Positions 24,262-33,446 are shown, counted from the stretch's first letter. The stretch: DNA of 34,534 nucleotides from Paenibacillus sabuli (GCF_014705605.1 NZ_JACXIZ010000061.1:1-34534); one strand, 5' to 3'. The notes: generated from the sequence alone by a model not told the origin. Translations and numbers: made by a program.

Positions 24262-25551
24262 TTACAATCCGAACAATTCTCTTATGTGCTTCGGCATATA
24301 TTCGGCTTTGTGCCGCAATTCTTCCTCCGGATAATACAAGTGATACCTCCCTTGATGCAGTCCGGTGATGGACCGGATAATGTCGGACTTGTCCGAAATT
24401 TCGGCCAACTGGTCGAATGCATCCAGCAGAACGATCGGCGGCCGCTCCCGCCCTTCCTTCGCGTCGGGACGATACACATCATAGGGCAAGTCGAACGGAA
24501 AATCAATTTCCAGGTGATAGTCAGGGTGCAGACCGAGCTCGGCGAAGCATTTGCGGATCGAGGACCACAATGCTTCATCCGGCTCTTCCATGGTTATATA
24601 TTTGTATAATCGGCGATTTAGGAAGCGCCGGCACAGACCGGCCAACAATTCGTCGCGTTCGGCCATCCACTGGGTAAATACGGTCTGCGCCAGCGCTTCG
24701 TCCAGCTTCAGATAATCGTCGACCGTCAGCGAACCGTCAAACAATCGGCCAAACGGAGCAATCATAAATTCGAATTGGTAGCCGGACTTGTACAATTCCT
24801 TGGCTCGTCTGAAGATTTGGCGCAGTATGATCTCCGAGCTTCGTGTCACCGGATGGAAATAAACCTGCCAATACATTTGGTAGCGCGACATCAAATAATC
24901 CTCTACCGCGTGCATGCCGCTCTCCTTCACCACAATCTTGCCTTGATGCGGACGCAGGAGGCGCAAAATGCGCTCCAAATCGAAGGTGCCATAATTCACG
25001 CCGGTGAAATAAGCGTCTCGCAGCAAATAATCCATGCGATCGGCATCCATTTGGGATGAAATGAGATTGACCACAATCGGCTTTTCATACGTTTTACAAA
25101 TAATAGAAGCTACACGTTGCGGAAAATCCGCAGAGACCGCGCGCAAGATCTGGTTGACCTCTGTGTCTTCCAACAAAATCCGGCATGTCCAATCCTCGTG
25201 ATGCGTATCGAAGATTTGCTCGATCGAGTGCGAAAACGGGCCATGGCCAAGATCGTGCAGCAACGCTGCGCAAAGGGACACTTGCCTTTCCTCAGCCGGC
25301 CAATCGGGATATGCGTTTCGTTCAAATTGCGAAATGATTTTCCGCGTGATTTCATAGACGCCCAGTGAATGCGAGAAGCGGCTGTGCTCGGCGCCGTGGA
25401 AGGTCAGATAGGTCGCACCAAGCTGACGAATGCGCCGCAAACGCTGAAATTCCTTGGTGTTGATTAAATTCCAAATGACCTCGTCCTGCACATAGACATA
25501 TTTATGTACCGGGTCTTTAAACACCTTCTCTTCCGACAATGATTGTTGCAT
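24262..25551 (-). CDS. HD-domain phosphohydrolase, YwfO/SAMHD1-like
   Basis: 429 residues, near the size of B. subtilis YwfO. The HD domain metal ligands are seen in HSRFSHSLGVYEIT near residue 58, CAALLHDLGHGPFSHS near residue 98 and QMDADRMDYLLRDAYFTGVN near residue 195. The remaining 200 residues are the helical C-terminal part of this family. Relatives are nucleotide phosphohydrolases (dNTP or other nucleotides); the substrate here is unknown. The ATG at 25551 follows GAGGTGACC. It occupies the site where B. subtilis has metS, and its upstream region has three Spo0A-like boxes. Confidence 0.92.
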   Translation of the reverse strand: MQQSLSEEKVFKDPVHKYVYVQDEVIWNLINTKEFQRLRRIRQLGATYLTFHGAEHSRFSHSLGVYEITRKIISQFERNAYPDWPAEERQVSLCAALLHDLGHGPFSHSIEQIFDTHHEDWTCRILLEDTEVNQILRAVSADFPQRVASIICKTYEKPIVVNLISSQMDADRMDYLLRDAYFTGVNYGTFDLERILRLLRPHQGKIVVKESGMHAVEDYLMSRYQMYWQVYFHPVTRSSEIILRQIFRRAKELYKSGYQFEFMIAPFGRLFDGSLTVDDYLKLDEALAQTVFTQWMAERDELLAGLCRRFLNRRLYKYITMEEPDEALWSSIRKCFAELGLHPDYHLEIDFPFDLPYDVYRPDAKEGRERPPIVLLDAFDQLAEISDKSDIIRSITGLHQGRYHLYYPEEELRHKAEYMPKHIRELFGL

Positions 25552-25573
25552 GCGGTCACCTCGTTTCAGAAAA

Positions 25574-25622
25574 TGTCGAATCCATTCCATCATTCGACAC
25601 GAGTCGCGCAGATAATGTCGAA
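25574..25622. promoter_or_regulatory. Three Spo0A-like boxes before the HD gene
   Basis: TGTCGAA at 25574-25580 and 25616-25622 and its complement TTCGACA at 25593-25599 match the Spo0A box TGNCGAA. They lie 20-70 bases upstream of the HD gene start. No clear -35/-10 was seen for that gene. Confidence 0.5.
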
Positions 25623-25730
25623 TGTTGTCGTTTATCATTTGATTCTTTAGCGCCTTTACCTTGATTTATATGACTTCCAATTTCCACTAGTAATGCGCCA
25701 AACCCGCGGTTTACCTAGAAAAATTTTAGG

Positions 25731-25759
25731 TTGACTTATATGGGAATGGTTGGTATTAT
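25731..25759 (+). promoter_or_regulatory. Sigma-A promoter of abrB
   Basis: TTGACT (25731-25736), 17-bp spacer and TATTAT (25754-25759). Start expected near 25766. Confidence 0.8.
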
Positions 25760-25781
25760 AGAAAAAGAAAACGTGGAAATT

Positions 25782-25798
25782 TGTCGAATGTTGACGAA
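25782..25798 (+). promoter_or_regulatory. Tandem Spo0A boxes downstream of the abrB start site
   Basis: TGTCGAA (25782-25788) and TGACGAA (25792-25798), spaced 10 bp, at about +16 to +32 of the abrB transcript. This layout matches the Spo0A repression site of B. subtilis abrB. Confidence 0.85.
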
Positions 25799-25824
25799 CA
25801 ATTTGAGAGGAGCAAATATAGCTT

Positions 25825-26079
25825 ATGATGAAGTCTACTGGAATTGTCCGTAAAGTCGATGAACTGGGTCGGGTCGTTATTCCGATCGAATTGCGCCGCA
25901 CGCTTGGCATTGGGGAAAAGGACGCGCTCGAAATCTATGTTGACGGCGAGCGCATCATGCTGAAAAAATACGAGCCTGCTTGTATCTTCTGCGGCAATGC
26001 CGAAAACGTCACGTATTTTAAAGGCAAAATTATTTGCAACGAATGCCTGACCGAGCTGCCATCCCCTGTGACAAAATAA
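25825..26079 (+). CDS. abrB: Transition-state regulator AbrB with cysteine-rich C-terminus
   Basis: 84 residues. Residues 1-50 are the AbrB DNA-binding domain (MKSTGIVRKVDELGRVVIPI, ELRRTLGIGEKDALEIYVDG). The C-terminus differs from B. subtilis AbrB: it has CIFC near residue 53 and CNEC near residue 72, a likely zinc-binding pair. AbrB represses post-exponential genes until Spo0A-P turns it off. Two adjacent ATGs (25825, 25828) are possible, after GAGAGGAG about 12 nt upstream. It is on the plus strand, divergent from the HD gene and convergent with rsmI. The tandem Spo0A boxes support its identity as the true abrB rather than abh. Confidence 0.93.
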   Translation: MMKSTGIVRKVDELGRVVIPIELRRTLGIGEKDALEIYVDGERIMLKKYEPACIFCGNAENVTYFKGKIICNECLTELPSPVTK

Positions 26080-26096
26080 AAAAAATACGGTATAAT
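26068..26096 (+). promoter_or_regulatory. Strong promoter inside the end of abrB
   Basis: GTGACA (26068-26073), 17-bp spacer and TATAAT (26091-26096), one base off full consensus. It overlaps the abrB stop codon. No gene follows before a terminator. Confidence 0.7.
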
Positions 26097-26102
26097 AAAT
26101 GT

Positions 26103-26183
26103 GAATGAATTTGTTAATTCTAACCTTTTTATACTCCTTCTTACCTTCCTGCGCTAGAACCCGGCCAGGAAGGTCTTTTTTTT
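26103..26183 (+). ncRNA. Candidate small RNA of about 80 nt behind abrB
   Basis: The transcript expected from the promoter at 26068-26096 would begin near 26103 and stop at the terminator at 26143-26183. It has a U-rich, unpaired 5' half of about 40 nt and a terminator hairpin. No open frame with a ribosome site lies in it. Alternatively the promoter is the relic of a gene lost from this place, or the RNA is only the abrB 3' end. Confidence 0.4.
26143..26183 (+). terminator. Terminator after abrB / candidate small RNA
   Basis: A perfect 9-bp stem ACCTTCCTG (26143-26151) with CAGGAAGGT (26166-26174), 14-nt loop, then C and eight T residues on the plus strand. Confidence 0.9.
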
Positions 26184-26197
26184 GCCCGCGTCGTTGC

Positions 26198-27100
26198 TCA
26201 CAGCAGCGCATTGTATACTTCGCGGCGCGTCATGCCCCGATCGGCAGCCGCCCGCTTCATCGCCTGCTTGCGATCTCCAAGCAGTCCCTCATAATGCGTC
26301 ACATGCTGCTCCAGCTCCAATGCGGACCACCAGGCGGCCTCGGCCGGGGCAGCCGCAGAAGCGACTGCGGCCTCGGCGCCTTCCACCGCCAGACAGTACT
26401 CCCCGAGCGGCGGTTGCTGCTCCAGCCAGTCCAGACAATCGCGAATCAGACCTCTTGCGAGCTCCTCATGACGCTTGGTCAGCTCGCGCGCCATTACCAT
26501 CCGACGATCCCCCCATGCCTCGAGCATCGCTTCGAGCGTCCGTTTGACGCGATGGGGCGATTCGTACACCAGGAGAGTGCCTTCTTGGCGTTGTAATCCC
26601 TCGAGCCAAGCGGCGATCCCTTTTTTGTCACGCGGCGGAAAACCCGCAAAGTGGAAGCGTTGCGTCGACAATCCCGAGGCAATCAGCGCAGACAAAGCCG
26701 CATTGGCACCGGGAATCGGCACGACGGCGATGCCGCGCTGCACCGCCTCGCTCACCAGATCTGCGCCTGGATCGGAGATTGCCGGCAGCCCGGCATCGCT
26801 CACCAGGGCAAGGCTTGCCCCTTCCTCTACGAGGCGCAGCAGCTCGCCGCCGCTCGCCTGCTTGTTGTGCTCGTGATAGCTGACCAATCGGGTATGAATC
26901 TCATAATGCGTAAGCAGCTTGCGCGTCTGCCGCGTATCCTCGGCTGCAATCCAGTCTACCTCCCGCAGCGTGCGCACGGCGCGGTATGTGATATCCTCCA
27001 GATTGCCAATCGGCGTCCCGACGAGGTACAGCTTGCCCGCTCCCGCGACGTCCGCTGTGCCGCTGGATCCGGATGTGAAGCTTCGTTGTACTTGTATCAA
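26198..27100 (-). CDS. rsmI: 16S rRNA 2'-O-ribose C1402 methyltransferase RsmI
   Basis: 300 residues. GTPIGNLEDITYRAVRTL, AAEDTRQTRKLLTHYEI, SDAGLPAISDPGADLV and PIPGANAALSALIASGLS are the tetrapyrrole-methylase-fold motifs of RsmI (YraL/YabC). It methylates C1402 in the decoding site. The start is a TTG at 27100 after GGAGGACG; it overlaps the trmN6 stop by 4 bases (TTGA), a typical coupled arrangement. B. subtilis has the small GIY-YIG gene yazA between these two; it is absent here. Confidence 0.96.
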   Translation of the reverse strand: MIQVQRSFTSGSSGTADVAGAGKLYLVGTPIGNLEDITYRAVRTLREVDWIAAEDTRQTRKLLTHYEIHTRLVSYHEHNKQASGGELLRLVEEGASLALVSDAGLPAISDPGADLVSEAVQRGIAVVPIPGANAALSALIASGLSTQRFHFAGFPPRDKKGIAAWLEGLQRQEGTLLVYESPHRVKRTLEAMLEAWGDRRMVMARELTKRHEELARGLIRDCLDWLEQQPPLGEYCLAVEGAEAAVASAAAPAEAAWWSALELEQHVTHYEGLLGDRKQAMKRAAADRGMTRREVYNALL

Positions 27101-27879
27101 CGGACGTCCTCCTCCTCTATCTTTATCGGCTGCGCATCCCCATAATAGATCTTCATAATCTCGTCCCGATAGCGCCGCTGGTCATCGTAGACGATGAGCG
27201 GAGGCAGCAGCCGCACGTCCGGCTTGCCGTCGCGAATCGCCTCCACGAGCACCATATTCGCCTCGGCCTCGAGATGGGGATGGACGAAGCGGATGCGCTT
27301 GGGCTCCAGCCTCACGCTGCGCATGGCGTCGATCAGATCGGCCAGCCGGGACGGACGATGCACCATGGCGACGCGGCCCCCCGTCCGCACGACACGCGAG
27401 CAAGCCGCGGCCACCTCTTCCAGCTTGCAATGAATCTCGTGCCGTGCAATGGCGACATACGCATTGCTATTGCGATCTCCTGTCTCCGGCGGCATATAGG
27501 GAGGATTGACGACGACCGCATCATAGACGCCATAGCCGCTTGTCCGGTGATAGGTGCGCAGATCGCCTTCGATCATCGTGAGGCGCTCCTCCAGGCCATT
27601 GAGCGCGATGCTTCGCCGCCCCATATCCGCCAGCCGCGGCTGCAGCTCGACTGCGTCGATGCTGGCCCCGGTGCGAGTCGACAGCAACAGCGCCACGACG
27701 CCATTGCCGGAGCATAGATCGAGCACACGACCGCTCCTCGGGACCGTAGCGAATCGGGCCAGCAACACCGCGTCCATGGAGAAGCTGAACACTTCCCGGC
27801 TCTGAATAATACGCAGGTCGTGGGTGAGCAGATCATCCAGACGTTCGCTCGGCAGCAGCGCTTCTTGAACGGGTTGCAT
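27097..27879 (-). CDS. trmN6: tRNA1(Val) A37 N6-methyltransferase-like protein (YabB/TrmN6)
   Basis: 260 residues. The Rossmann SAM site is LDLCSGNGVVALLLS near residue 55 and the catalytic N6-adenine motif is NPPYMPP near residue 125. Both fit the TrmN6/YabB group, which methylates A37 of tRNA-Val in enterobacteria; the Bacillus member is less studied. ATG after AAAGGAGG. It forms a tight unit with rsmI and follows yabA. Confidence 0.93.
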   Translation of the reverse strand: MQPVQEALLPSERLDDLLTHDLRIIQSREVFSFSMDAVLLARFATVPRSGRVLDLCSGNGVVALLLSTRTGASIDAVELQPRLADMGRRSIALNGLEERLTMIEGDLRTYHRTSGYGVYDAVVVNPPYMPPETGDRNSNAYVAIARHEIHCKLEEVAAACSRVVRTGGRVAMVHRPSRLADLIDAMRSVRLEPKRIRFVHPHLEAEANMVLVEAIRDGKPDVRLLPPLIVYDDQRRYRDEIMKIYYGDAQPIKIEEEDVR

Positions 27880-27918
27880 CGCTTATCCTCCTTTCGTCTC
27901 TTCCGCAGGGCTTAATTT

Positions 27919-27942
27919 GCAAAAAGACCCGCAAGGGGTCTT
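27919..27942 (-). terminator. Terminator after yabA
   Basis: AAGACCC and GGGTCTT pair around a 5-nt loop and run into a T-tract on the minus strand. It lies 40 bases before the trmN6 start, so trmN6-rsmI may partly depend on read-through or an unseen promoter. Confidence 0.8.
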
Positions 27943-27955
27943 GGAAGTGGACATG

Positions 27956-28327
27956 CTATTTATTGAGAAACGAAAGGCAGAACAAACAGTCGCCCTCGGT
28001 CCGCAAATGCCCGTAATAGACATTGCAAATGTGAAATCCTTCATGGTACAGGCGAGCCAAATTATCGTAGCCCTCCCCGACAGCAGCGGCCTCCGGCGCC
28101 AGCGGCGCCGGCGTGCCGGCAGCAGCGGGCGAGGGCTTTTGCCGCTCGGCCGCTTCGCCGGTCTCGCGCTTCAACACCTTGCGCAGCTGCTGGTTCTCCA
28201 TGGTGAGCCGCTGATTCTCTTCCAACAAGCCGATGATCTGCTGCTTTACCTCATTTAGATCCTGCATATATTTCGCAGCAGTCGCCTCCAATTGCTCCAT
28301 GCGTGTGAATAAATTTTTGTTTTCCAC
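27956..28327 (-). CDS. yabA: Replication initiation control protein YabA
   Basis: 123 residues. The N-terminal 55 residues are a coiled coil ([38 protein letters not shown]). A Pro/Ala-rich linker follows. The C-terminal zinc domain has HICNVYYGH and CLFC (HxC ... CxxC). YabA binds DnaA and DnaN and limits over-initiation. The start is a GTG at 28327 with a G-rich ribosome site. It is 37 bases downstream of ricT, as in B. subtilis. Confidence 0.96.
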   Translation of the reverse strand: MENKNLFTRMEQLEATAAKYMQDLNEVKQQIIGLLEENQRLTMENQQLRKVLKRETGEAAERQKPSPAAAGTPAPLAPEAAAVGEGYDNLARLYHEGFHICNVYYGHLRTEGDCLFCLSFLNK

Positions 28328-28364
28328 GTCCCCACCCCAGCGTCGTTCGCAAGATTCAGGCCGG

Positions 28365-29168
28365 TTATTTCAACACCACGTCATCATACGGGAGCTCCTT
28401 GGGCCGCCCTCCGGTATCGAAGAGCTGGACATATACGGATCGCGACGAGGCGTTGATGCCGGTCACCTTGCCCTCGCCATGCGACGTCACGACGACCCTG
28501 CCAATCGCAGGCATCTCTTCCCGAATGCTCTCGTAATTGTCATGCTCATACTTCAAGCAGCACATGAGCCGGCCGCACAGACCCGAGATCTTGGTCGGAT
28601 TGAGCGAGAGATTCTGATCCTTGGCCATCTTGATGGAGACCGGCTCAAAATCGCCGAGCCAGGAGGAGCAGCACAGGATGCGGCCGCAAGGTCCGATGCC
28701 GCCCAGCATCTTGGCCTCGTCCCGGACGCCGATCTGACGCAGCTCGATGCGCGTCCGGAACACGCTGGCCAGGTCCTTGACCAGCTCCCGAAAGTCGACT
28801 CGACCTTCGGCGGTAAAATAAAAGATGATTTTGTTGCGGTCAAACGTAAATTCGACGTCGACCAGCTTCATCTTAAGCTTGTGGTTGTGAATTTTATCGA
28901 CGCAGGTGCCGAACGCTTTTTTGGCAGCCAGCTTGTTTTCTTCCACTGCCTTGGCGTCGGCGCTGCCGGCGATGCGAATCACTTTTTTCAACGGGAGTAC
29001 AACATCCGATTCACCGACTTGTTTTTGGCCTACGACCACTTTGCCGTATTCTATGCCCCGCGCTGTCTCCACTATGACGTGCTGCTCGGTGTCGACAGGA
29101 TGCTGGGCCGGATCGAAATAATAGATTTTGCCAGCTTTTTTGAAACGAACACCGATTACGTTATACAA
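28365..29168 (-). CDS. ricT: RicT (YaaT), PSP1-domain regulator of RNase Y
   Basis: 267 residues. [20 protein letters not shown] at the start, a PSP1 domain (residues 60-150) and the two Cys clusters [12 protein letters not shown] and [13 protein letters not shown] that bind Fe-S clusters in the RicAFT complex. RicAFT directs RNase Y and promotes sporulation, competence and biofilm in B. subtilis. The start is a TTG at 29168 after AGGAGGG with 8-nt spacing. It begins 4 bases after the holB stop. Confidence 0.97.
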   Translation of the reverse strand: MYNVIGVRFKKAGKIYYFDPAQHPVDTEQHVIVETARGIEYGKVVVGQKQVGESDVVLPLKKVIRIAGSADAKAVEENKLAAKKAFGTCVDKIHNHKLKMKLVDVEFTFDRNKIIFYFTAEGRVDFRELVKDLASVFRTRIELRQIGVRDEAKMLGGIGPCGRILCCSSWLGDFEPVSIKMAKDQNLSLNPTKISGLCGRLMCCLKYEHDNYESIREEMPAIGRVVVTSHGEGKVTGINASSRSVYVQLFDTGGRPKELPYDDVVLK

Positions 29169-29172
29169 GAAT

Positions 29173-30150
29173 TCAACCCTCCTGTAGGTGAATCATCATT
29201 TGCTCGAAAGCAAGCTGCGGGGCCACGTGGGCGCGAATGCGCGTCTGCGCCTCCAGTGCCCGCTCCATGCACGATACCCAGCCGGCGGGCGTCCGCGCAT
29301 AGGCATGCTGGCCCATCCATTCGAGCTGATCTATAAAAACGATGCTTTCTTGCCTTCCGGCTTGAAAATGAATCATGTCCTTGTACCATAACAAAAGCAA
29401 AGGCAACAGATGCGCGAAGCGCTGCTCTGCGTTCGCCTTGAAGACCTGCTGCTGAGAGGTAATCATCGCCGCGGTGAATCGGGTCAGACTCTCCTTGCCT
29501 AATTGTATCACTACATTTCTTGTTTCTGCAAACGTCTCTTCTTGGATAATCGCGGCACATGCCTCGTAACCGGAGGCCAAATGGATGGCGGCGCGCGCCA
29601 GCACAGGCGAATGGCCGTCCGCTACCAGCTGCTCCAACAGCTCGGCGGGCGCGGGCGGCGCAAACGGCACCCATTGCGTCCTCGAGCGAATCGTCGGCAG
29701 TACCGCTTGTCCATTGTCGGCAATCAAGATGGCGACAATCTGAGCTTGCGGCTCCTCCAAAAACTTCAGCAGGCTGTTGGCAGCCGGCAAGGTCATCGTC
29801 TCCGCCTGTTCCAAAATATAGACCTTGCGGCCCTCTCCAGCGCTGCGATAGCCAAGGTCGCGCTGCAGCTGCCGAATCTGCTCAATCTTGATGGTCGCTC
29901 CGTCCGGCGCCAGCTGGAGCAGGCTCGGCTGGTTGCCGTGCTCGAACTTGCGGCACGACAGACACGCGCCGCAGGCATCGTCTGCGGCGCGCTCACACAG
30001 CAGCGCTTTGGCAAAAGCAAGCGCCAGCTGTTTCCTCCCCGTCCCGGGAGGTCCGCTGAACAGATAGGCATGCGAGACGGTGTCGCGCTGCAGCGCATGC
30101 TGCAAAATTCGCTTGGCCTTGTCTTGTCCGGCGACGGTATGAAATGACAT
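29173..30150 (-). CDS. holB: DNA polymerase III delta' subunit
   Basis: 325 residues. An AAA+ clamp-loader fold: MSFHTVAGQDKAKRILQHAL, a P-loop-like GPPGTGRKQLALAFAKAL, a zinc cluster (C-x8-C-x2-C-x2-C around CERAADDACGACLSC), and LLKFLEEPQ. The P-loop has RKQ in place of GKT/S, in line with the non-ATPase role of delta'. The ATG at 30150 follows GGAAGG. It is the stator of the clamp loader. Gene order yaaR-holB-ricT-yabA is conserved. Confidence 0.96.
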   Translation of the reverse strand: MSFHTVAGQDKAKRILQHALQRDTVSHAYLFSGPPGTGRKQLALAFAKALLCERAADDACGACLSCRKFEHGNQPSLLQLAPDGATIKIEQIRQLQRDLGYRSAGEGRKVYILEQAETMTLPAANSLLKFLEEPQAQIVAILIADNGQAVLPTIRSRTQWVPFAPPAPAELLEQLVADGHSPVLARAAIHLASGYEACAAIIQEETFAETRNVVIQLGKESLTRFTAAMITSQQQVFKANAEQRFAHLLPLLLLWYKDMIHFQAGRQESIVFIDQLEWMGQHAYARTPAGWVSCMERALEAQTRIRAHVAPQLAFEQMMIHLQEG

Positions 30151-30174
30151 GGCTTGCCTTCCTTTCACAGGCTG

Positions 30175-30618
30175 TCAGAATAAAAAGTTAATCAGCAAGC
30201 CGCGAATTTCGCCGACGCGCTGCAAAAGATCGATTCGGCCTTCCTCGGTCTCCAGCAGCTCCTCGCCCATTCGCAGCAGCGCTTCATCGACTTCCTCCAG
30301 CAGCCTGTATCGTTTGGTGCGTCCGCGCCGATCCCAGCCTCGCGTTTCCTTGAGTCCGACGCCGCGCCGCACGGTATCCTCCAGGAACCGCTTGACCATC
30401 TGCCGGTACAGCTTAAGCTCCCGCACCGTCATCGACTTGGCCAGCCGCTCGCCCTGCAAGTGAATGTCCTGAAGCTTGCGTTGCAGCTGCTCCTTGGTCC
30501 GCTCCTGTTCTTGCTGCCCCATGATATCGGCAAAATTCGGGGTCTGGGCCTGGCGCGCCCCGCCATCGGTTCGCAGGCGGTCCTGCCCCAGCGGCCGGAA
30601 GCCCGGATTAATTTTCAT
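30175..30618 (-). CDS. yaaR: YaaR (DUF327) protein
   Basis: 147 residues, charged and mostly helical, with a disordered N-terminus and conserved stretches MTVRELKLYRQMVKRFLEDT and KRYRLLEEVDEALLRMGEEL. It belongs to the YaaR/DUF327 family, whose function is not established. ATG at 30618 after GGGAGCGG. It lies between darA and holB, 23-24 bases from each, which suggests one transcript. Confidence 0.9.
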   Translation of the reverse strand: MKINPGFRPLGQDRLRTDGGARQAQTPNFADIMGQQEQERTKEQLQRKLQDIHLQGERLAKSMTVRELKLYRQMVKRFLEDTVRRGVGLKETRGWDRRGRTKRYRLLEEVDEALLRMGEELLETEEGRIDLLQRVGEIRGLLINFLF

Positions 30619-30641
30619 CGCCGACCGCTCCCTGCTTGACT

Positions 30642-30974
<333 letters not shown>

Positions 30975-31005
30975 CTAACCCTCCCGTTTCTCTAAAAGTA
31001 TAGAA

Positions 31006-31033
31006 AGTATATGATTTTGCCTATCCTTGTCTA
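31006..31033 (-). promoter_or_regulatory. Candidate sigma-A promoter of darA
   Basis: TAGACA (31028-31033), 16-bp spacer and TATACT (31006-31011) on the minus strand; a second TATACT lies 9 bases further on. One base off consensus in each element. Confidence 0.5.
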
Positions 31034-31076
31034 ACTTTCGCCTTGTTCGAATTGAAGCCATTCTACATCTTATATA

Positions 31077-31727
31077 TTATTTGACATTCATGTCGAGAAA
31101 TCCTGCCTGATGCCGCTCCAAAGTGGCAATGACTTGCGCAAGCACCGCTTCGGGCGGCTGCGCGGCATCCACGCGGACGATTCGCTGCGGCTCGCGCGCC
31201 TGCAGCGCGGCATACCCGGCACGCACCTGCCGGTGAAACGCGAGCCGCTCCTGATCAAGCCGATTCACCTCGCGGCCCGGGGTCGCCATAATTCGCTTCA
31301 GTCCCAGCGCCGGGTCGAGATCAAGCCAGAACGTCAGATCCGGCTGTCTGCCCTCGGTCGCAAAGGAATTGAGCTGAAGCACCTCGTCGATCCCCAGCCC
31401 GCGCGCATGTCCCTGATACGCAAGACTGCTGTCCACGAAGCGGTCACAGATGACATCGCATCCTTGTTCCAGCGCCGGCAGCACCTTCTCCACCAGATGC
31501 TGGCGCCGGGCAGCAGCGTAGAGCAATGCTTCCGTGCGCGCATCCATTTCGGTATAGGCCGGCTCCAGGATGACCGCGCGAATCGCCTCTGCAATCCGTA
31601 TGCCGCCTGGCTCCCGTGTCGTGATGACGGTACGTCCGGACTCGCGCATTCGAGCTTGCAGCCGCTCGATCAACGTCGTTTTGCCGGCGCCTTCTCCGCC
31701 CTCGATTGTAATGAATTTTCCCTGCAT
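31077..31727 (-). CDS. tmk: Thymidylate kinase
   Basis: 216 residues. P-loop [46 protein letters not shown] and a LID region [13 protein letters not shown] are all present. It converts dTMP to dTDP. ATG after AAGGAGCGG. It follows yaaO by 46 bases and precedes darA, as in B. subtilis. Confidence 0.97.
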   Translation of the reverse strand: MQGKFITIEGGEGAGKTTLIERLQARMRESGRTVITTREPGGIRIAEAIRAVILEPAYTEMDARTEALLYAAARRQHLVEKVLPALEQGCDVICDRFVDSSLAYQGHARGLGIDEVLQLNSFATEGRQPDLTFWLDLDPALGLKRIMATPGREVNRLDQERLAFHRQVRAGYAALQAREPQRIVRVDAAQPPEAVLAQVIATLERHQAGFLDMNVK

Positions 31728-31773
31728 GCCTTTATCCGCTCCTTGTCCGCTCGCCTGAAGCCTTGAGATAGCC

Positions 31774-33315
31774 CTATTTTATCAGACCTGTTCGCGGATC
31801 ACCATTGCTTTTGCATGCGTTGTGAGCGCAGGAGGTTACCGGTACGCGCCATTCGCCGTCGATCTTTACGAGGCCATGCACCGTTCCTCCCAGCGCGAGC
31901 ATCCGCTGCAGCACCGAAGCGATGGATGCGGTGAGGCGTTCGCCGGCGTACACGAGCGGCACGCCGGGCGGATACGGTACGAGCATGTGAGCGGCTCGGC
32001 GTCCTACGGCCGCGCCAATCGCGACCGATTCCGTCGTGTTAGCGGACACAGCCGCAATCGGGGCAAAGGACACGGGTTCGGCTATCTCCTCGCCATGACG
32101 ACGCATCAGCCCTGCGGCGTCGATCTGGGCCTCCGCAGACTCACCCCCTGCCGGCTCGAGGAAGGCGATGCGACACAGCGACTCCAGTAGCGCATCGACA
32201 TCGCCCGCTGTCGTGCCGATCCCGACCAGCAGGACGACGTGCCGCGCATCGGCCATTTCCGCCCAGCAGCCATGCTCGCGCAATTGGCGCAGCAAGGCAT
32301 AACCGGAGCCCCTGCGCGGCGCAATCGTCAACCGCAGCGGATCCAGACGTTGACCCTCGAGCAGTCCGTCTTCCTCCACCAGCTCATACTGGGGCAGCGC
32401 ATGACCAATATGATCACGGAGGCGACGTGCCAATTGGACAGCCGGCTCGAACAGCGCCGCGCCATGCTCGGCCAGCATGGCGCGCGCCACGTCCAGCGAA
32501 GCCAGGATCGGATAGGATGGGCTGGAGCTCTGCAGGAGCGCCAGCGCGCGCGCCAGCGCTTGACGCGGTACTCGCGTCCCCTGCACGTGCAGCCAGGCGC
32601 CCATAGTGAGCACAGGCAGCGTCTTGTGCGCAGATTGGACGACCGCATCGGCTCCGGCCGCCAGCGCCGATGCGGGAATAGCGGGATGAAAGCCGTAATG
32701 CGCGCCGTGCGCCTCGTCAACAAGCAGCGGCATGCCTGCCCGGTGTGCAGCGTCCGCATAAGGACGCAGGTCGCAACCAAGTCCGTAATAATTCGGTGAG
32801 CTCAGCAGGACCGCCTTGGCTTGCGGGTACTTGCACAGCGCCGCCTCCAGGCTCCGGATGCCCGGGCCGATGGCCAGGCCGCTCCGAGGGTCGAGCTCGG
32901 GATCCAAAAAGACCGCGGACGCCCCCGCCAACGTCAACCCGTTGAGAATCGACTTGTGTACATTGCGTTGCACAATCAGCAGCTCCCCAGGTTCGCAATG
33001 CGCCAAAATCAGCGCCAGGTTGCCTGCTGTACTGCCCCCTACCAGAAAGTAGGTGTGGTCGACGCCGAACAACTGCGCGGCTGCCGCCTGCGCTTCGGCG
33101 ATAATCCCTTGCGGATGATGAAGATCATCCAGTCCCTCAAGCTCGGTTGCATCCATCGCCATCATGGATTCGAACTCGGCCGCGCCCAAGCCTTCCAGCC
33201 ACTTCTTCTGCCACACCCGGCCATACTGATGACCGGGGACATGAAAGCTGCGGGGCATGCCTTGCGAATGCCGAACCAAGGCTTTATAAATAGGCATATG
33301 CCGGTGCATCGTCAT
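31774..33315 (-). CDS. yaaO: Orn/Lys/Arg decarboxylase family protein YaaO
   Basis: 513 residues, a little longer than the 480 of B. subtilis YaaO. N-terminal [20 protein letters not shown], a fold-type I PLP core with [14 protein letters not shown] and the PLP lysine in [19 protein letters not shown] near residue 230, and a C-terminal substrate domain ([18 protein letters not shown]). It resembles aminotransferase-like amino acid decarboxylases; the true substrate (arginine, lysine or other) cannot be told. ATG at 33315 after GGAAAGGAAG. It lies between gin and tmk; xpaC and yaaN, present there in B. subtilis, are missing. Confidence 0.94.
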   Translation of the reverse strand: MTMHRHMPIYKALVRHSQGMPRSFHVPGHQYGRVWQKKWLEGLGAAEFESMMAMDATELEGLDDLHHPQGIIAEAQAAAAQLFGVDHTYFLVGGSTAGNLALILAHCEPGELLIVQRNVHKSILNGLTLAGASAVFLDPELDPRSGLAIGPGIRSLEAALCKYPQAKAVLLSSPNYYGLGCDLRPYADAAHRAGMPLLVDEAHGAHYGFHPAIPASALAAGADAVVQSAHKTLPVLTMGAWLHVQGTRVPRQALARALALLQSSSPSYPILASLDVARAMLAEHGAALFEPAVQLARRLRDHIGHALPQYELVEEDGLLEGQRLDPLRLTIAPRRGSGYALLRQLREHGCWAEMADARHVVLLVGIGTTAGDVDALLESLCRIAFLEPAGGESAEAQIDAAGLMRRHGEEIAEPVSFAPIAAVSANTTESVAIGAAVGRRAAHMLVPYPPGVPLVYAGERLTASIASVLQRMLALGGTVHGLVKIDGEWRVPVTSCAHNACKSNGDPRTGLIK

Positions 33316-33374
33316 CGGTGCATGCTTCCTTTCCTTCTATGAACCAAACTTCTTCTATTGTAACGAATCTCCAA

Positions 33375-33438
33375 CAAAAAAGCTTCCTGCCCCGGCCATC
33401 GCAACTGATTGCTCGCGATAGAGGCCGTGATAGAAAGC
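33375..33438 (-). terminator. Probable terminator after gin
   Basis: On the minus strand GCTTTC (33433-33438) pairs with GGAAGC (33382-33387), enclosing a second stem with GGCC arms, and six T residues follow. Confidence 0.55.
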
Positions 33439-33446
33439 CAGTGTCA

